From NCBI GenBank assembly GCA_963698395.1, contig CAVOQQ010000001.1, positions 62,001 to 126,000 of the forward strand: DNA of 64,000 nt. Direction: 5' to 3'. Source of the stretch: JBBQUN01 sp963698395. Its GTDB lineage: Bacteria; Actinomycetota; Acidimicrobiia; Acidimicrobiales; SZUA-35. Below, in pieces: positions 26,918 through 35,549 of this stretch. The position numbers were made by a program, and so were the translations under genes. The notes under the pieces were generated by a model. The model saw only the letters and a list, made by a program, of their open reading frames with translations, had not been told where the DNA came from and searched no databases. Within the stretch, counting starts at the first letter, position 1; each line of letters starts with the position of its first letter.

Positions 26918-27137
26918 CACTCGCTGAGCACGTCAATCGTCGAAACGGCGTCCCCGCGGGCCCCGCCGCCATGGCGACGTTCGTCGTCTCGGGTTTGTGC
27001 ACGATGTCGCAGCGTTGCTCGTCTGGGGCTCTGTGGTGTTCGTCGTGACACCGTGGTTCTTCCTGCTCGGGGTCGGCATGGTCGTTGGACACGTGGTCGG
27101 GATGGATATGTCGCTGCGGCCCTGGTGGTGGCGGTAG
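26914..27137 (+). pseudogene. MBOAT-like membrane protein remnant, internally deleted and frameshifted
   Basis: Starts M-T-L-A-E-H-V-N-R-R-N-G-V-P in ATGA overlap with the previous gene. After T-F-V-V-S-G a missing T shifts the frame, and G-F-V-H-D-V-A-A-L-L-V-W-G, V-V-F-V-V-T-P-W-F-F-L-L-G-V-G and M-S-L-R-P-W-W-W-R follow to a stop at 27137. F-V-V-S-G-x-x-H resembles the active-site His region of MBOAT acyltransferases. At 75 residues it is far shorter than MBOAT proteins; a block between G-V-P-A-G and A-T-F-V seems lost. Confidence 0.4.
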
Positions 27138-27272
27138 AGGGCAAACACTGCGTATCTCGGGTCGAGCCTCGCTGTGGTCCTGGTCATCCGTTCCCTCGTC
27201 GGACACCCCTGATCTTCGGCTCTGGCACCGCGCCTGCAGCGTCGAACGTGCCGACACAGGCCAACGGACTGA

Positions 27273-27286
27273 ATCACCTGGGTGAG
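27273..27286. promoter_or_regulatory. Palindromic operator ATCACC-TG-GGTGAG (site 3)
   Basis: One mismatch in the outer base compared with site 1. A second, looser inverted pair (CACC-GACG-GGTG) lies about 20 bases downstream. The site is 71 bases upstream of the PAP2 gene start. Confidence 0.6.
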
Positions 27287-27356
27287 AACACACCGACGGG
27301 TGAGGTCGTCTCGTCCTTGCTTGATCGAAGCTGAGTCCGGAAAGGAGCACACCCCA

Positions 27357-28088
27357 ATGAGGACAATGACCCGAATCCCGCAACCCGGACGGTGGAGCGG
27401 TGAGCAACGACTTTCAGATCTCGGTCGCAACATTGCGGCCTTCATCGTCTTGTGGGCTGCGTACGCCGCTGTGCGTGGCATCACCGCCGGCGACCTCACG
27501 TCCGCAACGCGGAACGCCGTGGCTGTCATGGACCTTCAACGATCGCTCGGGCTCCCGAACGAGGCAGCAGTGCAACGAGCCCTGCTCGACCATTCCTGGC
27601 TCCTACGAGGCGCCAACTTCTACTACATCGGGGTCCACTTCCCGGTGACGATCGGCTTCCTGGCGTGGGCGTGGTCGCGTCACCGCGCTGTCTTTCAGCG
27701 GATCCGGAATGCTCTCATCATGACGACCAGTGTGGGTCTCGTGGTTCATGTGATGTACCCGCTGAAGCCACCGCGAATGATCGGCGGCTTCGTCGACACG
27801 GCGGCCGTGCTCGGACCCGATCCCTACGAACTCGGTATCTCGGGCGGAGCGAACCAGCTCGCCGCCATGCCCTCCCTCCACGTTGGCTGGGCCTTGCTCG
27901 TGGCGCTCGGCATCATCGCAACCGGGAAGACCAACGCCAAGTGGCTCGCCGTGGTGCATCCGATCGTGACACTCGCGGTCGTCGTCGTGACGGCCAATCA
28001 CTACTGGGTCGACGCCATCGTCGCGGTGGCGATCGTGCTCGCAGCGTGGCGCCTCACGCAGCGCAGCGAACCAAAGCACCTGTTGTGA
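27357..28088 (+). CDS. PAP2-superfamily membrane phosphatase/phosphotransferase
   Basis: 243 residues, five to six helices, start preceded by AAAGGAG. PAP2 motifs: Y-P-L-K-P-P-R-M as a C1-like region, M-P-S-L-H-V-G-W-A near residue 180 (C2) and N-H-Y-W-V-D-A near 223 (C3, with the His and Asp). The arrangement fits the inositol-phosphotransferase (Aur1/Ipt1-like) branch acting on lipid phosphates at the outer membrane face. It has its own palindromic operator. The 3' end overlaps the convergent gene by 35 bases. Confidence 0.85.
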   Translation: MRTMTRIPQPGRWSGEQRLSDLGRNIAAFIVLWAAYAAVRGITAGDLTSATRNAVAVMDLQRSLGLPNEAAVQRALLDHSWLLRGANFYYIGVHFPVTIGFLAWAWSRHRAVFQRIRNALIMTTSVGLVVHVMYPLKPPRMIGGFVDTAAVLGPDPYELGISGGANQLAAMPSLHVGWALLVALGIIATGKTNAKWLAVVHPIVTLAVVVVTANHYWVDAIVAVAIVLAAWRLTQRSEPKHLL

Positions 28089-28660
28089 TGCTCGAGAGCT
28101 TCGTCCGGCCGACGGGACGTGCCATCACCACCAAGACGACGGCGAGGGTCCGCCGAGGCCATCGACGCGATCGTGGCGCTGCCGCGTCGGCCGGGCCGGC
28201 GGCCGGGGCCGCGTCGGTCTCGACAGCTGACCGGATCTCGGCGATTGCCGTGAACGGCAGCAGGGCCACGAGGGTGATGGCAGCGAGACGAAGCGGCGCC
28301 CAGTCATCGTCGAGATCCCCGTGATCGGCGAGGAGGCCTCCGACGGCGGCACCCAGCATCACGAGCGGGTAGAAAGCGCTCGAAGGCTCGTACCAGCGAC
28401 GGTTCTGTCGGTAGCGAGGACGAAGCCCGGCGTCGTCGAACCCGTCGCCGCCCTTCGATCGCAGGGCCGTGGCCACGGCGATGGGGAGCAGGATCCAGAT
28501 GAGTTGACCGAGTCCCTCACCGATCCCGTGGCCAGCGGTGTGGTCGATCAGGGGGCCAAGCCACCCCAGCCCGAGTACCGCGGCGTCGTACACGGCGATG
28601 CGGGTGGGAGAGGGACCCGAGATCGCTCGTTGCCTGGGGATCGACTTCTGTTGTGATCAC
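28054..28660 (-). CDS. Membrane protein of unknown function, one frame shift near the start
   Basis: GTG at 28660 has GGGAGG seven bases upstream and begins V-I-T-T-E-V-D-P-Q-A-T-S-D-L. After one extra base near 28610 the protein continues A-V-Y-D-A-A-V-L-G-L-G-W-L-G. Helices: L-I-W-I-L-L-P-I-A-V-A-T-A-L, F-Y-P-L-V-M-L-G-A-A-V-G-G-L and L-R-L-A-A-I-T-L-V-A-L-L-P-F. No family was recognised. The fourth copy of the palindrome lies about 90 bases upstream. Confidence 0.6.
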
Positions 28661-28745
28661 GTTGGCCTCCCTGGCTCGTGGCGTCGCTGTCGGTGAAGGC
28701 AGCTTCGGGGAGGGTGGTGTGAACCGTCGTCGCTCGTCGGGTGAT

Positions 28746-28759
28746 CTCGCCCGGGTGAG
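28746..28759. promoter_or_regulatory. Palindromic operator CTCGCC-CG-GGTGAG (site 4)
   Basis: One mismatch between arms (G for A). It lies between the stop of the truncated LuxR gene and the GTG of the membrane protein gene at 28660, about 86 bases upstream of that start. Confidence 0.55.
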
Positions 28760-28834
28760 GCATGGGGCGCTGGCAGCAGGTGCGGTGTAACGGCCGGCGC
28801 TGAACCGCAGTGTGCGCCTGGAGTCCAGCCGTCG

Positions 28835-29560
28835 TCAGAGGAGGTGGAGATCTCGTGCCGCTTGAACGGCCGCCTTGCGGTCGCCGACGCCGAGCTTGCG
28901 GTAGATCGCCTTGCAGTGGGTCTTGACGGTGTTGAGCGACACGTACAGCTCTGACGCAATGTCTCGCTGGGAGAGCTGTGATGACAGAGACCGCAGCACA
29001 GCGAACTCTCGGTCCGTCAGCTCCTCGATCAGCTGAGGCATCGTCGCTCGAGCCGGCGTTGCGTCGATCTGATGGCGCGCCTCGACGAGCGCCAGGTACC
29101 GGCCGGCGATGCCCGGATCAGGACAGCGATCGATGATCGACCTCGCATCGTGCAACATGGCTTCTCCGTCGGGGTGGCCGTGGTGGCAGAGCACGTCGCC
29201 CCCGCTGGCAAGGGCGTAGGCCAGCATGATCTTCTCCGGAGACCTTCGGGCCAGTGTGACACCGCGTCGGGCGGTGACGATCGCTTCGTCGGACGCCGTG
29301 CCCGTTCTGGCGACCATGCTGTGGGCGAGAGCGGTTTGAGCCAGCTCACTGAAGCCGTTCGTGTTCGCCGTTTCGATTGCTTGCGATGCGTGTCGGCGAG
29401 CAGCGTCGATGGCGCCTGATTCGATCTCGGCGATCGCTCGGAAGATGGGTGCAACGGTTTCGACGAAGGCGTTGCCTTCCCGTGCGGCAAAGGTTTGGGC
29501 CCGCGCGAGCAGCGTGGTGGCGCGGTCGAAGTCGCCACCCCATCGGAGCGACCCGTGATC
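28835..29560 (-). CDS. Truncated MalT/LuxR regulator, C-terminal 240 residues only
   Basis: The C-terminus aligns closely with the intact regulator at 23433: R-S-I-I-D-R-C-P-D-P-G-I-A-G-R-Y-L, L-T-D-R-E-F-A-V-L-R, N-T-V-K-T-H-C-K-A-I-Y-R-K-L-G-V-G and K-A-A-V-Q-A-A-R-D-L. Upstream the frame stays open to about 29560 with TPR-like helices (R-A-T-T-L-L-A-R-A-Q-T-F). The P-loop ATPase half, about 490 residues, is missing and the next DNA belongs to another gene. In-frame starts exist at 29317 (ATG) and further up. If expressed it would be an HTH without the sensing domain. Confidence 0.7.
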   Translation of the reverse strand, partial: DHGSLRWGGDFDRATTLLARAQTFAAREGNAFVETVAPIFRAIAEIESGAIDAARRHASQAIETANTNGFSELAQTALAHSMVARTGTASDEAIVTARRGVTLARRSPEKIMLAYALASGGDVLCHHGHPDGEAMLHDARSIIDRCPDPGIAGRYLALVEARHQIDATPARATMPQLIEELTDREFAVLRSLSSQLSQRDIASELYVSLNTVKTHCKAIYRKLGVGDRKAAVQAARDLHLL

Positions 29561-29677
29561 ACCGTGGTCCGGGTGTCGGATCCGGGGGTGTGGCCGAGGT
29601 GTGCGAACGAAGCGTACGAACGAGGTGCGCTCACACCTCGACGGCCTCGCGTCGCGGAGACGCAGCCGCTGCGAGCC

Positions 29678-30647
29678 TCAGCGGTCCGTCGAGCAGTTCT
29701 CGGCGAGTTGTCTGACGGTGTCGGCGAGTTCGGCTGGCTCGATGACCGCCACGGGGGCGGTGAGCGCGATGCGGGCGATGGACATGGCGAGCCGACCGAG
29801 GTCCTCGCCGCGGATCTGGACCACACACGACTCGGTCTCCAGCTGGATTGGTCGTGTGGTCCACCCATCGCAGCACGTCCTCGAGTTCGGTGAACGCCGC
29901 GCTGATCGAGAGCGTCGCTTCTTCGTGACGTGGTGTCGATCCGAGTGAGGTTGCGACGAAGCTTGCTGCGTCGCCACCGGGGATCTCCCGTGGCCTGAAA
30001 CGTTTGCCCGCCAGCCGAGGTTTGCGGAGCCGATCGAGTCGAAACGTACGCCAGTCGTCGCGTCGCTGATCCCAGGCCACGAGATACCAGCGACGGCCGG
30101 TGGTCACGAGTTGGTGTGGCTCGACGAGCCGTCGGCTGTCTTCGCCGTCACGTCGTCGGTAGTCGAATCGCACCTCCTCGCTGGTCTCGACACGCCGCAG
30201 CGAGCACGCTGAGCGCTTCGGGATCGATGAGTCGTCGTCGTCGACCCGCGGCATCGACATGACGCTCGAATGCAGCGCCGACACTCGCCGGCGCAAGCCG
30301 ATCGGGCAGGAGCTGATTCGATCTTCGTCAGGGATCGAAGCGACGATTCTTCCATGCCGTCGATCGCCGCTCCTGCGGCGTAGCGCAGACCAACGGCCAC
30401 GGCGACGGCCTCGTCATCGTCGAGCACCAGAGGGCGGCAGGTGCGCTCCGGTTGCGAGGCGGTAGCCGCCGTCGGTTCCCGGCGTGGCATCGACGGGGTA
30501 GCCGAGGTCGCGCAGCCGCTCGACGTCACGGCGAACCGTTCGCTCGGTGACCTCGAGGCGTTCGGCGAGTTCGGCTCCTCGCCACAAACGATGCGTTTGA
30601 AGGAGCGAGAGCAGCTGGAGCGCCCGGCCGGTGGGATCTTTCGGCAT
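29678..30647 (-). CDS. YafY-type HTH/WYL transcription regulator, frameshifted
   Basis: N-terminal HTH: R-A-L-Q-L-L-S-L-L-Q, L-A-E-R-L-E-V-T-E-R-T-V-R-R-D, then G-Y-P-V-D-A-T-P-G. The WYL core is visible: V-T-T-G-R-R-W-Y-L-V-A-W-D and W-R-T-F-R-L-D-R-L. The C-terminus (E-P-A-E-L-A-D-T-V-R-Q-L-A) ends at 29678. Three frame shifts are needed (about 30420, 30280, 29860). Corrected length of about 320 fits the family. It is divergent from the epoxide hydrolase-like gene, the likely target. Confidence 0.7.
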
Positions 30648-30740
30648 TTTCTCAGTCTGCCACAACTTGCGGACCGATTCTGTCCGGAACGGCTTCTACG
30701 TTGATCTCTACCAACCCACCGACAGATGAGAGGAAATGCC

Positions 30741-31695
30741 ATGTCAAAAACAATCGACTTCCCCACGCCCACGCTGATTCCCGTCAACGGTGTGCAACTC
30801 GAGGTCTTCGAAGCAGGCCAAGAGAACGCGGGAAACCCGATCGTGCTGTGTCACGGCTGGCCAGAGCACGCCTTCTCATGGCGCCACCAGCTTCCGGCCC
30901 TCGCCGCAGCCGGCTACCACGTCATCGTCCCGAACCAGCGGGGCTATGGGAACTCGAGTCGTCCGTCCGACGTCACCGACTACGACATCGACCACTTGAC
31001 GGGTGATCTCGTCGCCTTGCTCGATCACTTCGGATACGAAGACGCAACCTTCGTCGGACATGATTGGGGCGCGAATGTCGTTTGGGGGCTGACCCAGCTG
31101 CATCCAGACCGCGTCAAGAGGGTGATCAACCTGAGCTTGCCGTACCAAGAGCGCGGGGAGCAGCCTTGGATCGAGTTCATGGAAGTCGGTCTTTGGTGAC
31201 GACTTCTATTTCGTCCACTTCAACCGTCAGCCCGGCGTCGCGGACGCCGTACTCGACGAGAACACCTTCCAGTTCCTACGCAACATGTATCGGAAGAACA
31301 CTCCCCCCGCAGAGCCTGAGCCGGGGATGATGATGATCAATCTCGCCAGAGCGGAAACGCCACTCGGAGAGCCGGTGATGAGTGACGACGAACTGGCCGT
31401 CTTCGTGTCCGCCTTCGAAACAACCGGGTTCACCGGCAGTGTCAATTGGTACCGAAACATGGACCGGAACTGGCACCTGCTGGCGAATGTCGACCCGATC
31501 ATCCAACAGCCCACACTCATGATCTACGGGGACCAGGATCCCATCGCGAAGTCCGAGAACCTGCAGGACTTCGTACCGAACGTGGAGGTGGTCAGTCTCG
31601 ACTGCGGTCATTGGATCCAGCAAGAGAAGCCAGAAGAAACGACCCGAGTGATCCTGGACTGGTTGGAACAACACGGCGGAGACGCAAGTCGTTGA
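30741..31695 (+). CDS. Alpha/beta hydrolase, epoxide hydrolase-like, one frame shift
   Basis: Start at 30741 (M-S-K-T-I-D-F). H-G-W-P oxyanion motif near residue 38, nucleophile Asp in F-V-G-H-D-W-G-A-N near 105, acid in Y-G-D-Q-D-P, base in L-D-C-G-H-W-I-Q. The H-G-W-P motif and an Asp nucleophile indicate an epoxide hydrolase rather than an esterase. A shift at about 31188 ends the first frame early; the rest continues to 31695, total about 318 residues. Confidence 0.75.
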
Positions 31696-31835
31696 GACGA
31701 GGTGGTCAAAGGGCAGAGGTTGTGTGCGACCTTGGACATCGCGTTGGCGAGCGCAGCGATCTCCGCAGCGTCGAGGTGGTCGAACAGTTCCGTGCCGCTC
31801 TGGCGAGACTCGGCGATTCCGTCGAGGTACTCGTA
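31695..31835 (-). pseudogene. C-terminal relic of a MarR-type regulator
   Basis: About 45 residues only: E-Y-L-D-G-I-A-E-S-R-Q-S-G, E-L-F-D-H-L-D-A-A-E-I-A-A-L-A-N-A-M-S-K. This resembles the last helices of MarR proteins. The winged helix that should lie upstream is absent; the DNA there is the start of a YceI-like relic on the other strand. Confidence 0.35.
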
Positions 31836-31915
31836 TGAGCACCGCGACCGAACTCCGCGCCGGCACCTGGACGCTCGACCCAACCACCACCACGCTCACC
31901 GCGTCCGCCAGGTAG
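31835..31915 (+). pseudogene. N-terminal relic of a YceI-like protein
   Basis: 26 residues, M-S-T-A-T-E-L-R-A-G-T-W-T-L-D-P-T-T-T-T, then a stop. G-T-W-T-L-D-P is the first strand of YceI lipid-binding proteins; the remaining 150 residues are missing. The gene begins at the broken end of the MarR relic. Confidence 0.4.
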
Positions 31916-31958
31916 TCGACGAGCTCATGGACTCCCGGCGCCGACTTGGCCTGGCTCG

Positions 31959-32648
31959 TCAGGGGTCGATGCCGGTGCCTGGGTCGACGGAGCCGGGTTT
32001 GACGATGCTGCTCTCGTAGGCGAGTACGACGGCTTGGACGCGGTCTCGTACGCCGAGTTTGGTGAGGAGCCGGCTGACGTGGGTCTTCGCGGTTGCTTCT
32101 CCCACGAACATCTCGGCGGCGATTTCCCGGTTGCTCATCCCTCGGGCGAGCAGTCGGAGCGCCTCGTGCTCACGATCGGCGAGACTGTCGGGAAGCACGA
32201 GGTTGGTCTCGGTCACCTCGGGTTGCCTTGCGAACTCTTCGATGAGTCGCTTGGTCACGGTCGGGGCCAGCAATGCGTTGCCTTCGGCGATGACCCGCAC
32301 CGCGGCTGCGAGTTCCTTGGCCGGGGTGTCCTTGAGGAGGAAGCCACTGGCACCGGCCCGCATGGCGGCATAGACGTACTCGTCGAGGTCGAACGTGGTG
32401 AGCACCAGGACCTTGGTATCGATGGCGGGCTCGTCGGTGATGAGTCGGGTTGCCTCGATGCCGTCCATCTCGGGCATCCGGATGTCCATGATCGCGACGT
32501 CAGGGTTGGTGCGGCGGCAGAGCTCGAGTCCGGTGCGGCCGTTGTCGGCGTCGCCGACGACCTCGAGGTCTGGTTGGGCGTCGAGAATCATGGTGAACGC
32601 GTCGCGCATCAGGGCTTGATCGTCGATGACCGCAACTCGGATACTCAT
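31959..32648 (-). CDS. NarL/FixJ-family response regulator
   Basis: 229 residues, intact. Receiver domain: V-A-V-I-D-D-Q-A-L-M-R, phospho-acceptor Asp in V-A-I-M-D-I-R-M-P-E-M-D-G near 54, T-T-F-D and the Lys in L-L-K-D-T. HTH at 165-215: L-A-R-G-M-S-N-R-E-I-A, A-T-A-K-T-H-V-S-R-L-L-T-K-L. Start overlaps the stop of the kinase gene. Confidence 0.92.
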   Translation of the reverse strand: MSIRVAVIDDQALMRDAFTMILDAQPDLEVVGDADNGRTGLELCRRTNPDVAIMDIRMPEMDGIEATRLITDEPAIDTKVLVLTTFDLDEYVYAAMRAGASGFLLKDTPAKELAAAVRVIAEGNALLAPTVTKRLIEEFARQPEVTETNLVLPDSLADREHEALRLLARGMSNREIAAEMFVGEATAKTHVSRLLTKLGVRDRVQAVVLAYESSIVKPGSVDPGTGIDP

Positions 32649-33196
32649 GCCGGTGCCGTGGTCTCGGGTTCTGCGGAGACCACCGCCGGCCGGTCGGTGG
32701 CGGTATTGGTCGGCAGGGAGGCATCGACCCGGTAGTCGCCGCCCGGTCGTGGCCCGGCGGCGAGTTGCCCGTCGTAGGTCTCGACGCGTTCGCGCATCCC
32801 GATGATGCCGTGGCCGCCTCCGGTGTCGGTGAGCTGCGACACGGCCCCGCAGCCCGTGTCGTTGATCGTGATGTGGAGGGCGTCGGTTTCGTAGCGCAAT
32901 TCGACGGTGGCGGTGGCGGCGTCGCCACCGTGCTTGACGACGTTGGTGAGGGCTTCTTGCACGATCCGGAACGCAGCGAGTTCGATTCCCGGAGGGAGTG
33001 GCCGCTCGTCTCCGCGGATGATCAGTTCGGTCGGTGTGCCCGCCTGGGTGCAGTGGGCGATGGTGGTGTCGAGTTCGGCGAGCGACGGTTGGGGCGTCAG
33101 CGCGCCGCGAGCGGCGGTGGCTTCGGATGGGTTGTTGTTGCGAGGGTCGGACCGGACGACCGGGTCGGACCGCCCCAGCTGCCACAGACCGTTCAC
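32645..33196 (-). CDS. Sensor histidine kinase, C-terminal ATPase part only
   Basis: 183 residues. N-box Q-E-A-L-T-N-V-V-K-H-G-G, G-boxes in N-D-T-G-C-G-A and G-G-G-H-G-I-I-G-M-R-E-R. This is the ATPase of NarL-type (HisKA_3) kinases. The sensor, membrane helices and phosphorylated His are missing: only about 40 residues (from M-N-G-L-W-Q-L-G-R-S) precede the ATPase, and an unrelated gene lies upstream. ATGA overlap with the response regulator shows they were a pair. Confidence 0.75.
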   Translation of the reverse strand: MNGLWQLGRSDPVVRSDPRNNNPSEATAARGALTPQPSLAELDTTIAHCTQAGTPTELIIRGDERPLPPGIELAAFRIVQEALTNVVKHGGDAATATVELRYETDALHITINDTGCGAVSQLTDTGGGHGIIGMRERVETYDGQLAAGPRPGGDYRVDASLPTNTATDRPAVVSAEPETTAPA

Positions 33197-33256
33197 TGCG
33201 CGAAGCGGAGATCGTCCGCCAACGCCGGCTCGAGAGCAGCGCGGACCGACCGGACG

Positions 33257-33796
33257 TCAGCCATTCCTTGTGTGGTCGTCGGGCATGGTGATGGTGCTGA
33301 GGATTCGTCGGCGTCTTCCGGGCGTTGGGGCGTTGTTCTCATGTGCCTGGACCGCGGTCGCCACGGTGGCGGCGAGTGTGTCGAATTCTTCGTCGGTGAG
33401 CCAGAGGGCTGCTTGGCGGTAGCCGACGCGATCGCGACCCAGGGCGGGCTTGCCTCGGTCCAGGTAGGCGGCGAAGTCGGTGAGAAGGGTGCCGACGAAT
33501 GTGGCGAAGTAGCGGAAGTGGTCATCGGCGTTTGCTGACTCCAGTTCGCTGTCACCGAGCGCCACTGACGTGTTGACGACTCGGTAGGTGCGTTCGACTC
33601 CGCCACGGATCGACCGCTCCTCCGTGACCTCGATCAGCCCGCCGTCGGCGAGTTGTTTGATGTGCCGGTACAGCGTCGCTTGTGCCACATCGCCCAGCTG
33701 CTCCTTCAGTTCGAGAGGGGTCATGGGGGTGGCAACGAGGGCCTGCACGATGCGCAGTCGTATCGGGTGGAGGAGCAGGTCTCGGGTTTCGATCAT
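33257..33796 (-). CDS. ArsR-like winged-helix regulator
   Basis: 179 residues from ATG 33796 (M-I-E-T-R-D-L-L-L-H-P). HTH: R-L-R-I-V-Q-A-L-V-A, P-L-E-L-K-E-Q-L-G, Q-A-T-L-Y-R-H-I-K-Q-L-A-D-G-G-L-I-E-V. The C-terminal half is a helical domain with D-E-E-F-D-T-L-A-A-T-V, as in YdfF-type regulators. Divergent from the hydrolase gene at 33889 with two inverted repeats between them. Confidence 0.8.
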   Translation of the reverse strand: MIETRDLLLHPIRLRIVQALVATPMTPLELKEQLGDVAQATLYRHIKQLADGGLIEVTEERSIRGGVERTYRVVNTSVALGDSELESANADDHFRYFATFVGTLLTDFAAYLDRGKPALGRDRVGYRQAALWLTDEEFDTLAATVATAVQAHENNAPTPGRRRRILSTITMPDDHTRNG

Positions 33797-33823
33797 CGAA
33801 AGTTCTCTCGCCAGGTTGTCATT

Positions 33824-33861
33824 GTTATCAATAGTGATAACATTCCCACTATTGAGAATAG
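33824..33861. promoter_or_regulatory. Two inverted repeats, putative operator of the ArsR-like regulator
   Basis: GTTATCA-ATAG-TGATAAC at 33824-33841 has perfect 7-base arms. CTATT-GAG-AATAG follows at 33849-33861. Both are AT-rich islands in GC-rich DNA between the divergent regulator and hydrolase starts. Confidence 0.6.
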
Positions 33862-33888
33862 CTCGCCTGGTCGGGAAGGACAACGACG

Positions 33889-34828
33889 GTGACCGAATCA
33901 GAAATCTCCATTCCTGCGGGGACGCTCACACTTCAGGGATCGCTGAAGGTGGGGGGCCCGAGCCCCGGTCCCGCGGCTCTCCTGATCAGTGGATCAGGGC
34001 CCATCGACCGGGACTCCAACGCCAAGCGGTTGTCGATCAACGTCATGGGTCAGATCGCGACCGCACCTCGAGGCCGAGGGCATCACGTCGCTCCGCTACG
34101 ACAAACGCGGTGTGGGTCGCAGCGATGGGGACTACCTGTCTGCCGGCTTTCGCGACAACGTCGATGACGCGCGGGCCGCGCTCGACGCGCTGCGAGCCCG
34201 ATCCGAGGTCGACCCGGACCGGGTCGTCGTCATCGGCCACAGTGAGGGGGCACTCATTGCGTCCCTGCTCGCTTCGGATGAGCAGCTCGCAGGTGTCGTC
34301 CTGCTCGCCGGCGCAGCCACCAACGGCAAGGACCTACTCCGATGGCAGGCACGACAGGTGGCAGCAACGCTGCCCCGGCCGGTGAAGTGGCTCATGACGT
34401 TGCTCCGACAAGACCTCGTACGAACACAGACGAAGCGACTCGCTCGAATCGAGTCCTCGACCGAAGACGTGATCCGCATCCAGTTCGTGAAACTCAACGC
34501 CAAGTGGTTCCGCGAGTTCATGACGTTCGAACCACTCGATGCGCTACGGCGGGCGGCGGTCCCGGTGCTCGCGATCACCGGCACGAAGGACATCCAGGTC
34601 AATCCGGACGACGTGTCGCTGATGGAACAGGCGGTCTCGACACCCTTCACCGGTCATCTGGTCGACGACGTCACCCATCTCCTGCGGGCCGAGCAGGGGA
34701 TCGCCTCGGTGCGTACCTACAAGAAGCAGGCGCGCGAGCCGCTCGATCAACGAGTCACCGAACTCCTCACCGACTGGGTGACCACCCATACCCACGCCAA
34801 GAACGGAGCCAGCAATGGCAACCTATGA
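33889..34828 (+). CDS. Alpha/beta hydrolase (serine type), one frame shift
   Basis: GTG at 33889 with GGAAGGA upstream. The first 58 residues (A-A-L-L-I-S-G-S-G-P-I-D-R-D) are followed, after a shift near 34060, by L-R-Y-D-K-R-G-V-G-R-S, nucleophile V-V-I-G-H-S-E-G-A, acid in I-T-G-T-K-D and the His in D-V-T-H-L-L-R. I-S-G-S-G-P-x-D-R-D is characteristic of the bile-acid/cutinase-like esterases related to EstA/YtmA. Total about 312 residues. Probably regulated by the divergent ArsR-like protein. Confidence 0.75.
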
Positions 34829-35154
34829 CGACGAAGTGGTGACCCTCGACGAGATCGGGATCACCGTGAAGAACTACTACCTGCCCGGTCGGCCTCGGCT
34901 GCATCCGATACGACGACATCGTGGCTGTCGAGTCGATCCCACTTGGGTTCGGCACCGGCCGACACCAACTCGTCGGCATCGGCCCGCTCCGGCCTCAGAC
35001 CTTCTTCCATTGGGACCGCAAGCGCTCCGCCAAGTCACGCGCTCTGTCGCTCGACCTCGGCCACCGACTCCGAGTTGCCATCACGCCGGATGAACCCGAC
35101 GAGGTGCTCGCGATCATTCGTGCCTCTTCAGCCCGAGTGCAGGGTGCCCCATAG
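34815..35154 (+). CDS. Small PH-like domain protein, frameshifted
   Basis: Starts M-A-T-Y-D-D-E-V-V-T-L, overlapping the hydrolase stop. After a shift near 34895 it continues I-R-Y-D-D-I-V-A-V-E-S-I-P-L and ends D-E-P-D-E-V-L-A-I-I-R. The strand order and the D-D-I-V-A-V-E pattern resemble bacterial PH-like domains. About 112 residues. Function unknown. Confidence 0.5.
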
Positions 35155-35549
35155 AAGCCTCGTGCGGTCTTTGGGAATGGTCCAAGGCGTCGGATCGAGA
35201 ACCCGTTCCGGTGACGGCTACGCGGTTGGTGTCGGGGAGCGGATCGATCGGGTTCGGAACCCAGCGGTGAATCGCTGCCCGCTGGTTGTCGGGTGAGACC
35301 GTCGACGCCATCTAGACCTTCGAAGACGAGGTCGTTCTGCTTCTTCGTTGCGAGATAGGGGTGAGGTCGGGGGGAGGCAGATCCGCAGGAACGAACAGGT
35401 GCTGATGTGGTAGGCGTCGGTCATCGCGACGAGGACATTGACGTCGAGCGCGACCACGCCGATCGACACGCCCTTTATTCGCCTCGCCCAAAGGAGGAGA
35501 TTCTCCCCAATGCCGGGTGCACCGAGTCGTTTCCGTTGGCCGATGGATT
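35155..35549. other. Region without a recognisable gene
   Basis: 395 bases between the PH-like gene and the kinase relic. Open frames occur on both strands but none shows a known motif, a good ribosome site or protein-like composition over its length. It may be decayed sequence from the kinase gene or its partner. Confidence 0.4.

Noticed and set aside
23416..28759. The four CTCACC-GGTGAG palindromes as intrinsic terminators
   Set aside because: Stems of 6-8 bases with a 2-base loop cannot form a terminator hairpin, no T-run follows, and all four sit upstream of starts.
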